Below, one piece after another: positions 42,807 through 51,700 of a DNA stretch of 64,000 nucleotides (within the stretch, counting starts at the first letter, position 1; each line of letters begins with the position of its first letter). The stretch spans positions 62,001-126,000 of the forward strand of contig NZ_BMVY01000011.1 of the NCBI RefSeq assembly GCF_014650955.1. Direction: 5' to 3'. The notes under the pieces are model-generated. The model was not told the DNA's origin and ran no database searches. It saw nothing but the letters and a program-made list of their open reading frames with translations. Made by a program: the position numbers and the translations under genes. This DNA is from Streptomyces tauricus (GTDB lineage Bacteria > Actinomycetota > Actinomycetes > Streptomycetales > Streptomycetaceae).

Positions 42807-43835
42807 TCAGCAGACCTCCCGGGCGACCACGGGCTGGGCCCGGTCGGCCCGCTCGGTCCGGTCGATCGGGTCGGCCCGGTCCGTCGGGTCGGGAGCGGGC
42901 GGGACCGGCGCGGGCGGTACCGCGGCGGCGGCCGGCGCCTCCGTGGCGCGGCGCGCCGGCAGCGGCAGCCGGCCCTCCGCGAGAGCCAGCGCCGCGATGA
43001 CCACCGCGCCGCCCACCGGCACGTTCCAGGTGACGGACTCGCCGAGGGCCGCCGCACCGACGATCACGGAGAACACCGGGACCAGGTAGTTGACGCCGGA
43101 GGCCGTGGTCGGACCCGCGTCCGCGATGAGCCGGTTCATCAGGACGAAGGCGATACCGGTGGAGGCGCCGCCGAGGACCAGGAGGGACAGCAGCGGACCG
43201 GCCGTCAGCTCGCCCGGCAGGTCCCAGCCGATGCTGAACGTGGTGATCAGACCGGTGATGACCATGGCGGAGGTGAGCTGCGCCGCGGTCACGGCGAGCG
43301 CCGGGATCTTGTACGGGGAGATGAAGCGACGCAGGTAGACGAAGCTGATCGCGTAGCTGACGGCCGCCCCGACACACGCCAGTTGGCCGCCGATGGAGCC
43401 GAAGCCGTGGGTCCGCCACGGTCCGACCACGACGATCAGTCCGACGAAGCCGATGACGAGCCCGGTCACCTTGCGCGCCGTGGGCTTCTCCGTGCGGATG
43501 GCCACGGCGGCGAGCCCGAGGGTGACCAGCGGCGTGGCGCCCTGGATGACCCCGGCGATGGTCGCGGTGGTGTGCTGCTCGCCGACGGCGAAGAGGGTGA
43601 ACGGCACGACGTTGCCGAACACCGAGGCGACGGCGATGTGCCCCCAGACCTTGCGCTGCGGGAAGGAGCCCTTGCTCACGGCGAGGATCAGACCGACGAC
43701 GAGGGCGCCCACGAGGAGCCGCCCGAAGGCGAGTTGGAGCGGGGCGAAGGCGTCCAGCGACACCTTGATGAAGGCGAAGCTGCACCCCCACAGGGCGGCG
43801 AGCAGGCCGAATCGGGCCCAGTTGACGGGATGCAT
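42807..43835 (-). CDS. EamA/DMT-family exporter
   Basis: A 342-aa membrane protein with ten hydrophobic helices in two repeated EamA halves (A-A-L-W-G-C-S-F at the start of repeat 1) and a disordered Pro/Asp C-terminal tail of 60 residues. These carriers export amino acids or small metabolites. Start ATG 43835 follows AGGAG. Its place in the gene series suggests export of an intermediate or product, or of an amino-acid precursor. Confidence 0.9.
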   Translation of the reverse strand: MHPVNWARFGLLAALWGCSFAFIKVSLDAFAPLQLAFGRLLVGALVVGLILAVSKGSFPQRKVWGHIAVASVFGNVVPFTLFAVGEQHTTATIAGVIQGATPLVTLGLAAVAIRTEKPTARKVTGLVIGFVGLIVVVGPWRTHGFGSIGGQLACVGAAVSYAISFVYLRRFISPYKIPALAVTAAQLTSAMVITGLITTFSIGWDLPGELTAGPLLSLLVLGGASTGIAFVLMNRLIADAGPTTASGVNYLVPVFSVIVGAAALGESVTWNVPVGGAVVIAALALAEGRLPLPARRATEAPAAAAVPPAPVPPAPDPTDRADPIDRTERADRAQPVVAREVC

Positions 43836-43903
43836 GTGATGACTCCTGAGGTGAGGGTTGCCGAGCGGGACGGGAGCGGAGGAACAGGGACGGAGGTGGG
43901 AGG

Positions 43904-44371
43904 TCAGGGCTCGTCGATCTCGAACTGGTCGTACTTCTCCATGAGCGCGACCATCTCGGCCCGGGACGGCGTGTTGCCGTTGGCCAGCAGCTCCGCCAGA
44001 CCCGTGAAGTAGGCCTCGCGGTTCTCCGCCGGCGTGAAGATGATCAGCATCTCCGCCGGTGCGTCGCTGTCGTTGCGGAAGCCGTGCACGGCGTGCTCCG
44101 GCACGTGCAGGAAGTCGCCGGCGTGGGCCTTGTGCCACCCCGTGCCGTCGTGGACGGTGACCTCGCCCGAGATGACGTAGAAGGACTCCGAGATACGGGT
44201 GTGGTAGTGCGGGGCCGCTCCGGCGGCGCCCGGCAGCATGTGGTGGTGGAAGAGGCCGAGGCGGCCGTCGGTGGTCTCGGCGAGCGCGATGTACCGGGTG
44301 GTGGTCGTCTCCCCGATCCGGACCTTGACGGCGTCGCCGAACCTCTTCAGCGTCGAGACCAGCAGCGTCAT
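43904..44371 (-). CDS. Single-domain cupin (related to 52677-53186)
   Basis: A 155-aa cupin with G-L-F-H-H-H-M, P-H-Y-H-T-R-I-S-E-S-F-Y-V and a second motif P-E-H-A-V-H-G-F, giving a plausible metal triad. The C-terminus has I-F-T-P-A-E-N-R-E-A-Y-F and a D-Q-F ending that recurs in the cupin at 52677-53186. Start ATG 44371 overlaps the stop of the cysteine-synthase-like gene (ATGA) and has GGGAGG upstream. Enzymatic role unknown. Confidence 0.85.
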   Translation of the reverse strand: MTLLVSTLKRFGDAVKVRIGETTTTRYIALAETTDGRLGLFHHHMLPGAAGAAPHYHTRISESFYVISGEVTVHDGTGWHKAHAGDFLHVPEHAVHGFRNDSDAPAEMLIIFTPAENREAYFTGLAELLANGNTPSRAEMVALMEKYDQFEIDEP

Positions 44372-45345
44372 GACGGGTCCTCCCACATGCTCAGGTACCG
44401 CTCGCCGGTGTCCGGCAGGACGGTGACGACGGTCTTGTCCCGGTACTCGGGGCGGGCGGCCACCGACTGCGCGGCGTGCACGGCCGCACCGGAGGAGACC
44501 CCGACGAACAGGCCCTGCCCGGCGGCGAGTCGACGGGCGGTGTGCAGCGCGTCGGCGTCGCTGACGGCGATCACCTCGTCGATCAGGGAGACGTCGGTCG
44601 TCGGGGCGATGAAACCGCCGTTGAGGCCGGGGATGCGGTGCCGCCCGGCCTGTCCGCCCGACAGCAGCGGGGACCCCTGCGGCTCGACCGCGACGATCCG
44701 TACCCCGGAGTCGTGCTCCCGCAGATGACGGGCGATCCCGGTGAGGGTTCCGCCGGTGCCCACCGCGCAGACGAGGGTGTCGACGCGGCGGCCGGTCGCG
44801 GTGAGCGCGGCGGTGATCTCGGGACCGGTGGTGGCGTAGTGGGCCTCGACGTTGTCCGTGTTCTCGTGCTGGCAGGGGAACCAGGAGCCCGGGGTGAACG
44901 CGTGGATCTCCTCGGCCTTCTCGATCGCTCCCGGGTAGCCCCGGTCGGCGGGGGTCTGGACGACCTCGGCGCCCAGCGCCGCCAGCAGCCGCACCCGCTC
45001 GGTCGTCGCGTTGTCGGGCAGCACGATGACGCAGCGGTAGCCGCGGGCCGCGGCCAGGGCGGCGAGCGAGATACCGGTGTTGCCCGAGGTGGCCTCGACG
45101 ATCGTGCCGCCCGGCGCCAGGTCACCGCGCGCCTCGGCCGCCCTGAGCATGTACAGGGCCGCCCGGTCCTTACTGCTGGACATCGGGTTGGCGGCCTCCA
45201 GCTTGGCCAGTATCTCGGCGCCCGGCGCCAGGCCTTCGAGCCTCAGCCGGACCAGCGGTGTGGCGCCCACCAGGTCGTCGATGCCGTCGGCGACGGCCGG
45301 CCGGACCAGGGACGGTCGGGAGGTGTGCGGTGCGAGGGTGCGCAT
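44368..45345 (-). CDS. Cysteine-synthase-like PLP enzyme (beta-replacement)
   Basis: A 325-aa fold-type II PLP enzyme. The PLP lysine is in N-P-M-S-S-S-K-D-R (Lys59), the substrate loop is T-S-G-N-T-G (86-91), and the phosphate loop is G-T-G-G-T-L-T-G. The asparagine loop sequence before Lys59 differs from usual cysteine synthase (N-P-x-x-S-V-K-D-R). Beside a serine acetyltransferase gene, it probably uses O-acetylserine with a nucleophile that may not be sulfide, as in 2,3-diaminopropionate or O-ureidoserine pathways. Confidence 0.9.
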   Translation of the reverse strand: MRTLAPHTSRPSLVRPAVADGIDDLVGATPLVRLRLEGLAPGAEILAKLEAANPMSSSKDRAALYMLRAAEARGDLAPGGTIVEATSGNTGISLAALAAARGYRCVIVLPDNATTERVRLLAALGAEVVQTPADRGYPGAIEKAEEIHAFTPGSWFPCQHENTDNVEAHYATTGPEITAALTATGRRVDTLVCAVGTGGTLTGIARHLREHDSGVRIVAVEPQGSPLLSGGQAGRHRIPGLNGGFIAPTTDVSLIDEVIAVSDADALHTARRLAAGQGLFVGVSSGAAVHAAQSVAARPEYRDKTVVTVLPDTGERYLSMWEDPS

Positions 45346-45412
45346 TGTGTGATTCCTTGTCAGATCTGGGCCTGCGGGCGGAAGGGGCGGGAAGACCGGC
45401 CCGCGGGCGGAA

Positions 45413-45447
45413 GGACCGGTGGGGGACGGACCGGTGGGAGACGGACC
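45413..45447. repeat. Short tandem repeat between the two cys-like genes
   Basis: GGACCGGTGGGGGAC and GGACCGGTGGGAGAC (15 bp each) plus GGACC lie in the 172-bp gap. The rest of the gap is purine-rich with no gene. Confidence 0.6.
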
Positions 45448-45517
45448 CGAGGGAGGCGGCCCGGTGGCGCGGAAGGCGGAGGGGCGGGCGACGGGGGAGC
45501 GGGCGGCGGAGGACCCG

Positions 45518-46237
45518 CTACCAGGAACCGGCCGAGGCGATGCTCGCGATGGTGTCCTCGGACGGCCGTCCCGGCCTGCGCCCGGAAGCGGTGGCGGCCA
45601 GCATCCGCGCCCCTTCCGGCACGTCCTTGTTGACGAGGGCCTGCGCGCCGATGATCGCGTCGTCGCCGACGGTCACCGGGCCGAGCACGGTGGCGTTGGT
45701 GCCGAGGATGACGTTGCGGCCCACGACCGGATGCCGGCGATCGCCCTGCGGCCTGTTGTTGTCGCTCCACCAGCCGACCGCGCCGAGCGTCACCTGGTGG
45801 TAGATCGTCACGTCGTCGCCGACCGTGCACGTCTCACCGATGACGACCGCGGCTCCGTGGTCGATGAACACCCGGCGGCCCAGTACCGCTCCGGGGTGGA
45901 TCTCGACGGCGGTCAGCCGGCGGGCCCAGCGGGCCAGCAGCCGTGCCGTCATCCGGTGTCCGCCCGTGTGCAGCCGGTGCGCGATCCGGTGCGTCCACAG
46001 GGCGGTCAGCGCGGGGTGCAGCGCGGCTTCGAGACGGCCGCGGACGGAGGGGTCGCGCTCGACGACGACACGCAGGTCCTCCCGCATCACCCGTGCCAGG
46101 CGCAGCGGACCGGTACCGGGGAGGGAGGGAGGGGTGGCCGTCGGCACGGCGGCCCGGGTGCCGGCCGCGTCGGTCCGCCGGAAGGGCAGGACAGAGGCGG
46201 GCTCCTTGTCAGCGGGTTCCTTGTCGGTGGCGCTCAA
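45518..46237 (-). CDS. Serine O-acetyltransferase-like hexapeptide transferase
   Basis: A 239-aa protein with a helical N-terminal domain and a left-handed beta-helix: H-P-G-A-V-L-G-R-R-V-F-I-D-H, G-E-T-C-T-V-G-D-D-V and P-V-V-G-R-N-V-I-L-G. This is the CysE fold; the acetyl-CoA site and the catalytic-type Asp-His pair are present. It makes O-acetylserine for the next gene. The likely start is TTG 46237, with GGAG six bases upstream; downstream GTG/ATG codons lack a ribosome site. It is the promoter-proximal gene of the leftward series. Confidence 0.87.
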   Translation of the reverse strand: MSATDKEPADKEPASVLPFRRTDAAGTRAAVPTATPPSLPGTGPLRLARVMREDLRVVVERDPSVRGRLEAALHPALTALWTHRIAHRLHTGGHRMTARLLARWARRLTAVEIHPGAVLGRRVFIDHGAAVVIGETCTVGDDVTIYHQVTLGAVGWWSDNNRPQGDRRHPVVGRNVILGTNATVLGPVTVGDDAIIGAQALVNKDVPEGARMLAATASGRRPGRPSEDTIASIASAGSW

Positions 46238-46701
46238 GGGGGCTCCAGTCGGTGAGGAAGAGGCGGCCGTGGACGGGTCCGGGACGGTACGCGGGGGACG
46301 TTCCGCTCCCGGTGAGGAGGGGGGAGCCCGACGGCCGCACCTGTGGTCGAGGTCCCGAGAAGACCGTGCCCCAGCCCGTTCCCGCTCCCTTCCCGCCCCG
46401 TTCCCCCCGTCCACCGGCGCGCGGGAGCGGCTCGCGGGCCCGGCCGGGAACGTACGGGGAGGGATCCGGGAACGGGCGGCGGGACACTCCCGTCGAGCGC
46501 CACTCCGCGCGGAAACGCGTGGGTATGACCGGAACAGTCGGTCCGGCGCCGCCATGTATCAAGGAAGCATCCACACATGTACGAACCACCAGTTGACCGG
46601 CCATCAGGTGCCCGGCCGTCAGTTGTCCGGGGCACGCGGGACACGGGCGAGCGCGACAGCCGCCGGATCCCGCCCGCCGTCGAGGAGACGAGGAGCCAGC
46701 C
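46238..46701. other. 464-bp divergent regulatory gap
   Basis: Separates the leftward cysE-like gene from the rightward ATP-grasp gene. No coding region is convincing. It holds three direct 15-bp repeats (46590-46634) and an inverted repeat GACCG/CGGTC (46527-46543). An AT-richer stretch at 46550-46580 is the most likely promoter area. Confidence 0.6.
46590..46634. repeat. Three direct 15-bp repeats before the ATP-grasp gene
   Basis: CAGTTGACCGGCCAT, CAGGTGCCCGGCCGT and CAGTTGTCCGGGGCA are head to tail, 68-112 bp before the ATG. Regular direct repeats near a promoter in a SARP-containing locus suggest activator sites, though SARP boxes usually have an 11-bp period. Confidence 0.6.
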
Positions 46702-47922
46702 ATGAGCGCGACGGCCGACCGCTACCGAGAGCCTCACCCCCCGGACAGTGCCCCGCAGCGCCTGCTGCTGCTCTGTCCTTCGACCCGCCTCGTCCGCGAG
46801 GCCGTCGCGGCGGGTTTTGCCGTACGGGTGCTCGCGGACGCCTCTCTTCCCCCGGACTCGCCGGCTTCCGCGGACTGTCCGGACGACGGCGTTCCCCCCG
46901 GGACACCGGTGGATCTCGTCGACCTCACGGACGAGACCGCGCTGACCGAGGCCATCGAGGCCGCGGTCCGCGTCCACGGGACGCAGCGGCTGCTCGCCTT
47001 CGCGGGCACGGCGGCCCTGCCCGCCGTCGCGAAGACCGCGGCCCGCCTGGACGTGACCCCCAACCCGGTCGACGCGGCCCGACTGCTGGGCGAGCCCGCG
47101 GCCATGAGGGCCCTGCTCAACGGCAGCAGGCACTCGTACGTGCCCGCCGCACAGGCCCGTACGGCCCAGGAACTGCCCGCCGCGGTCGAGGAGATCGGCG
47201 CGCCGGTCACCGTACGCACCCTGCCGCCCTCCGCGCAGAGCGCGGCCTGTCGCAGCGAGCCGGCGGGTGAGCGTTCCTATCTCGTGGAGCAGTATCTGGA
47301 GGGCCCGGAGTACGGGGTCGTGACGCTCACCGTCGACGGGATGCACCGGGTCGTGGGCGTCGTGGCACTGCACGGCGCCTGGCATCCCAGCAGCCATCTC
47401 TTCCCCGCGCCCCTGGGGGAACGGGACGAGGCGGAGGCCCGCGCGATCGCGACCGAGCTGCTCGACCTCGCCGGGTACGAGTTCGGCTACGCCTACACCG
47501 TGGTCGTCCTGACGGCCGACGGCCCACGCGTGGTGCGTTCCCGGGCCGACTACCCGGACGAGCCGCTCGCCTCGCTGATCGAGCTCGCGACGGGCTTCAG
47601 CGCCGAGGCGGAACTCGTCCAGGCGCTGGCCGGGAAACCCGTGAACGTGCCGACGGCCGACCGGTACGCCGCCGTCGCGTCCTACCGGCTGCCCGTGGGA
47701 CGGCTGTTGTCGGTGTCGGGCCTCGAGTCGGTGTCCGAGCTGCCCGGCGTGCACCGGGTCCACTTCCCGTACGCGTCCGGGGACGACATCCCCGGCCACG
47801 GCGGCGGCGAGGACGGCTATGTGCTGCTGAGCGCGGAGTCCACGCAGGAGGCGGCGGAGACGGTCACCGCGGCGGCACGGCTGCTGCGCGCGGAGGTGAG
47901 CCGGCGCCCCGACCACATCTGA
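46702..47922 (+). CDS. ATP-grasp-like protein with a degenerate C-terminal site
   Basis: A 406-aa protein resembling ATP-grasp carboxylate-amine ligases. The N-terminal domain starts R-L-L-L-L-C-P-S-T; the lid region holds A-A-R-L-L-G-E-P-A-A-M-R-A-L-L and Y-L-V-E-Q-Y-L-E-G-P-E-Y-G-V, which carries the usual ATP-binding Glu. The metal-binding segment expected as E-x-N-x-R is replaced by V-V-R-S-R-A-D-Y-P-D, so catalysis is doubtful or altered. ATG 46702 follows GAGGAG. It may ligate amino acids, or it may modify the repeat peptide encoded next. It is divergent from the cys-like operon. Confidence 0.78.
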   Translation: MSATADRYREPHPPDSAPQRLLLLCPSTRLVREAVAAGFAVRVLADASLPPDSPASADCPDDGVPPGTPVDLVDLTDETALTEAIEAAVRVHGTQRLLAFAGTAALPAVAKTAARLDVTPNPVDAARLLGEPAAMRALLNGSRHSYVPAAQARTAQELPAAVEEIGAPVTVRTLPPSAQSAACRSEPAGERSYLVEQYLEGPEYGVVTLTVDGMHRVVGVVALHGAWHPSSHLFPAPLGERDEAEARAIATELLDLAGYEFGYAYTVVVLTADGPRVVRSRADYPDEPLASLIELATGFSAEAELVQALAGKPVNVPTADRYAAVASYRLPVGRLLSVSGLESVSELPGVHRVHFPYASGDDIPGHGGGEDGYVLLSAESTQEAAETVTAAARLLRAEVSRRPDHI

Positions 47923-47972
47923 GGTCCGGTACGCCGCTGTCGTACACCCCTGTCGTACTCGTATGTCGTACG

Positions 47973-48007
47973 CCGCCCGCACGGCCCGCAGCAGGCCGTG
48001 CGGGCGG
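47973..48007 (+). terminator. Hairpin after the ATP-grasp gene
   Basis: A 14-bp perfect stem (47973-47986 with 47994-48007) and 7-nt loop, about 50 bp after the stop. Three TGTCGTAC words precede it (47939, 47951, 47964). Confidence 0.75.
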
Positions 48008-48163
48008 TCGTCGTCGGCGTGCGCGGGCAGTACCGACGGGGTTCCCGGGTGCTTCCCCGCCGCACCCGACGGGCCGGTAACGGAAGCGGAACGGGCCGGG
48101 AGCGCCCGACGCGACCTTTCTTTCTGTCAGCACCGCAGATCGCGACGACAGAAGGCGGACATC

Positions 48164-48583
48164 ATGATTCTCAAGGGCTTCGGAACCTCGGCCGGTCTCT
48201 TCGCCTCCGCGGCGGTCACTCTGGCTCTCGCAGCCGGTGTCGCCGCCGGGACGGCCGCCGCGAGCCCCGCCTCGGACGAGGGCCCGAACGCCGTCCCCGG
48301 CCTCTCCCTCGCCCAGGACATCGCCTCGGACCGCGGCCCGGCTTCGACGCCCGCCTCCGACGAGGGCCCGAACATCATCACGATCGGCGTGGAAGGCGAC
48401 GAAGGCCCGAATGTCGTCACGGCGGGTGTGGAGGGCGACGAGGGTCCGAATGTCGTCACGGCGGGTGTGGAGGGCGACGAGGGTCCGAATGTCGTCACGG
48501 CGGGTGTGGAGGGCGACGAGGGTCCGAATGTCGTCACGGCCGGTGTGAACGGTGACGAGGGGCCCAACTTCCTCGCAGCCTGA
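48164..48583 (+). CDS. Small secreted protein made of D-E-G-P-N repeats
   Basis: A 139-aa protein. Residues 1-33 form a clear signal peptide (L-A-L-A-A-G-V-A-A-G-T-A-A-A). The rest consists of eight copies of S/G-D-E/R-G-P-N/A; the last six are spaced exactly 13 residues (positions 65, 78, 91, 104, 117, 130), with the unit V-E-G-D-E-G-P-N-V-V-T-A-G. Each unit has one Thr and three acidic residues. ATG 48164 follows AAGGCGG. I do not recognise the family. Next to an ATP-grasp gene it could be a modified-peptide precursor with Thr donors and acidic acceptors, but the Sec signal argues for a plain secreted repeat protein. Confidence 0.75.
   Translation: MILKGFGTSAGLFASAAVTLALAAGVAAGTAAASPASDEGPNAVPGLSLAQDIASDRGPASTPASDEGPNIITIGVEGDEGPNVVTAGVEGDEGPNVVTAGVEGDEGPNVVTAGVEGDEGPNVVTAGVNGDEGPNFLAA
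48389..48571 (+). repeat. 39-bp coding repeats
   Basis: Units start at 48389, 48428, 48467, 48506 and 48545 (last one partial). The second, third and most of the fourth are nearly base-identical, so recent duplication or gene conversion is likely. Each unit encodes the 13-residue repeat. Confidence 0.95.
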
Positions 48584-48625
48584 GCCGCCTGAGCCGCTTG
48601 AGCCGCTTGAGCCGCTTGAGCCGCT
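48581..48625. repeat. Five 9-bp units starting at the stop codon
   Basis: TGAGCCGCC then four copies of TGAGCCGCT. The first TGA is the stop codon of the repeat-protein gene. A further trinucleotide-like tract (GAACCGCC) follows to 48685. Confidence 0.9.
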
Positions 48626-48697
48626 TGAAGGTTCGGTCCCCGGGCGGCGCGTCCGCCCCGCCCGCTGAACCGCCGAACCGCCGAACCTCGCCCCACC

Positions 48698-48734
48698 TGC
48701 CGATGCCCGCCGTGACGAACGGCGGGCATCGGCA
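48698..48734. terminator. Bidirectional terminator between the repeat protein and SARP genes
   Basis: A 16-bp perfect stem (48698-48713 with 48719-48734) and GACGA loop lie between convergent genes. Confidence 0.88.
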
Positions 48735-48771
48735 TGTGGTCGTTCACCCGGCAGAGACATCAGTCCGGACG

Positions 48772-51700
48772 TCAGTCCGCGCGGCGGAACCGCCCCGGAA
48801 TCCCCATGGCGCGGAACGCCTCCTCCGCGGCAGCCCCCCGCTCGGCCGCCCCCTCGGCGTCACCGAGCGCCGCCAGCGCCCGGGCGATGCCGTCCAGGGC
48901 GTAGGCCTCCTCCACCCGGTGGCCGAGCCGGGCCGCGGACACATGGGCCTGCCGGTGCAGGCCCAGCGCCCGCTCGTGGTCGCCGTCCCGGTGGAAGAAC
49001 CGCCCCGCGGTGTTCCACACGGTGACCTCCCGTACGGGCGCGTCCTCAAGACCCTTGGTGGCAAGGGCCTCCTCCACCCAGGACAGCACCTGCTGCCGCC
49101 GCCCGAGCCGCCCCTCGGCCTCCGCGGAGAGGACGAGCTGCAGCGCCCGGTCGGCCGGGGCCAGCGCCCCGGGGGCACGCTCGCGGGCCGCCGCCAGCGT
49201 ACGGGCGGCCGTCGCCACCTCACCCATGGCCAGCTGGACCTGCGCGAGATCGGTCAGCCCCACCAGCTCCTTCTCCGACGCGCCCAGTGTGCGGGCGAGT
49301 TCGATGGAGCGGGTCGCCGCGCTCACCGCCTCCTCGAAGCAGCCGCGTTCCATGTAGACGCCGCTGACGTTCGACAGGGACTCCGACTCGGCCCGTTCGG
49401 CGCCGAGTTCGCGCTTGAGGGCGATCGACTGCTCCAGGCGGGGCAGCGCCTCGTCGAAGCGGCCGGTGGTGGCGAGCAGCAGGCCCAGTACGCCGGTGTC
49501 CTTGGCCTGGCCGCGCCGGTCGCCCAGTTCCACGGCCAGTTCGTGGGCCTCGACGGCCGCCGCTATGCCGTCCTCGAACCTGCCGCGTTTCCAGCAGGCG
49601 ACCGCCAGGTTGGACAGACTCAGCCGCAGGAGATCGGCCTCGTTCAGCCGGCGGGCCGCGGCGAGCGCGGTGCGGCACAGGGCGAGGAAGTCGTCGAGCC
49701 TGCCCCGCAGATCGAGGTGGAAGACGACGTTCGCGGCGAGCAGGGCGACCTCGCGGTCCAGGCCCCGGCGGAAGGCCAGGGCGATCGCCGCGAGCAGACT
49801 GTCCTGCTCGCGTTCGAACCAGTCGCGGGCGGCTTCCGGCGTGGACAGCGGGGCCAGTTCCGGCCGGAACGAGGGCGCCGGGCGGGCCATCCGCACCCGG
49901 CCGGGGAAGAGCAGGTCGCAGGCGGCGTCCGAGGCGGTGAGCGAGAACTCCAGAAGCCGGCGTACCGCGCCCGCCGCCTCCTCGGAGAACTCGCCGGTGC
50001 CGCCGGAGGACCGGGTGTGGGACAGCAGGAGGGCGAAACTGCGCACCAGGTCGTGGAACGCGTAGCGGCCGGGCTCGTGCTGCTGGACGAGGTGCATGTC
50101 GAGCAGGTACTCCAGGACGTCCTCGGCGTCCCGTACTCCCAGGTCGAGCAGGGCCGCCGCCGTGTAGACGTCGAGATCGGCGCCCGGGTACTGGCCGAGG
50201 AGCCGGAAGGACTTGCGGTAGTCGGCGCCCAGTCCCTCGTACGACAGGCGCAGGGTGACCTCCACGCTGCGTTCGCCGGCGCTGAGTTCGGCGAGGCGGT
50301 GGGTGTCGTCACGGAGCCGGTCCACGAGGTAGCGCACGGTCCAGCGGGGTCGTTTGCGCAGCCGTGCCGCGGCGATGCGCAGGGCGAGCGGGAGGTGGCC
50401 GGCCAGGTCGGCGAGGTCGGCGACGGCCGAGGGCTCGGCCTCCGCCCGGCGCTCCCCGATGATGCCGACGATCAGGGCGACGCTGTCCGGCGGCGCCATC
50501 GTGCCCAGGGAGACGGAGTGCGCCGCGTCGAGGTCCACGAGCAGGGCGCGGCTGGTGATCAGGACGACCGTGCCGGTGGGCGAGGCGAGGAGCGGCTTGA
50601 CCTGAGCCTCGTCGACTACGTTGTCAAGGAGCAGGATCATCCGGTGCTTGGTCATGGTGGAGCGCCACAGGTTGATCCGGCCCTGCGGGTCGTCGGGGAT
50701 GCGTTCGCCCGGGATGCCGAGCATGCGCAGCAGGGCCTCGGCCGCGGCGGGCGGGGCGAGGGGTTCCTCGCCCGGGGTGTAGCCGCGCAGGTCGAGGTGG
50801 AGCTGGGCGTCGGGGTACTGCTCGGCGAGCTGGTGTGCGGCGCGCACGGCGAGGGAGGTCTTGCCGCTGCCTCCCATGCCGTCGATGGCGATGATGAGCG
50901 GGCCGGAGCCGGTGGCGCCCTCCACGAAGCCCAGCAGCTTGTGCAGTTCCTCCTCGCGGCCGGTGAAGTCCCGCAGGTCGTAAGGCAGGGTGGAACGGCT
51001 GCCCGTCACCGCGGGGGCCGCGGCCGGCGAGGGTGCGGCGGCGACGGTCAGCGAGGGGTCGTTGCGCAGGATGGCCTGGTGCAGCTCGCGCAGGGCGTCG
51101 CCCGGCTGGATGCCGAGTTCCTCGTCGAGCAGCGCGCGGATGTTCCCGTACTCCTCCAGAGCCTCGGCCTGGCGGCCCGAGCGGTACAGGGCGAGCATGA
51201 GCTGGCCGCGCAGGGTCTCGCGCAGCGGGTTGCCGCCGATCGCCTCGCGGATCCCGGCCACCAGTTCGGCGCCCTCGCCGGCCTCCAGCCTGAGGTCGAA
51301 GAGCTGCTCCACGGCGGTCATGCGGCGTTCCTCCAGCGACGCGGAGGCCGCGTCGACGACCGCCCCGCCGTTGCCGGACAGCACCGGGCCGCGCCACAGG
51401 GCGACGGCTTCGCGCAGGAGTGCCGTCGCCTCCGCGGTGAGGCCCGCGGCGGCGTGGTCGCGGGCCCGCCGCAGGGCGTCGGTGAACTGCAGCAGGTCCA
51501 GTTGTTCGGGGGTGACCGCGGCACGGTAGCCGGGGCCGTCCGTCGCGATGAGGGTGCGTCCGTCGGGGATGCGCTGGCGCAGTTCGGCGACGGCCTTGCG
51601 CACCTGGTGTGCCGCGGTGGCGGGGGCGTCCTCGTCCCAGACCGCCTCGACGAGCCGGTGCACCGGCAGGACGCGCTGGGGTTCGAGGAGCAGCGTCACC

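Noticed and set aside
47402..47426. Another copy of the GC-rich intergenic repeat
   Set aside because: The match (TTCCCCGCGCCCCTGGGGGAAC) is partial and is within conserved ATP-grasp coding sequence.
44368..47922. A D-cycloserine (dcs) cluster, from the acetyltransferase, cysteine-synthase-like and ATP-grasp genes
   Set aside because: No DcsA heme protein, DcsB arginase-like protein or DcsC racemase is seen; the PrpF-like protein only shares a fold with DcsC, and the ATP-grasp is degenerate.
48389..48571. Regular 39-bp repeats as a possible CRISPR array
   Set aside because: The units are contiguous without spacers and lie in frame within a gene that has a signal peptide.
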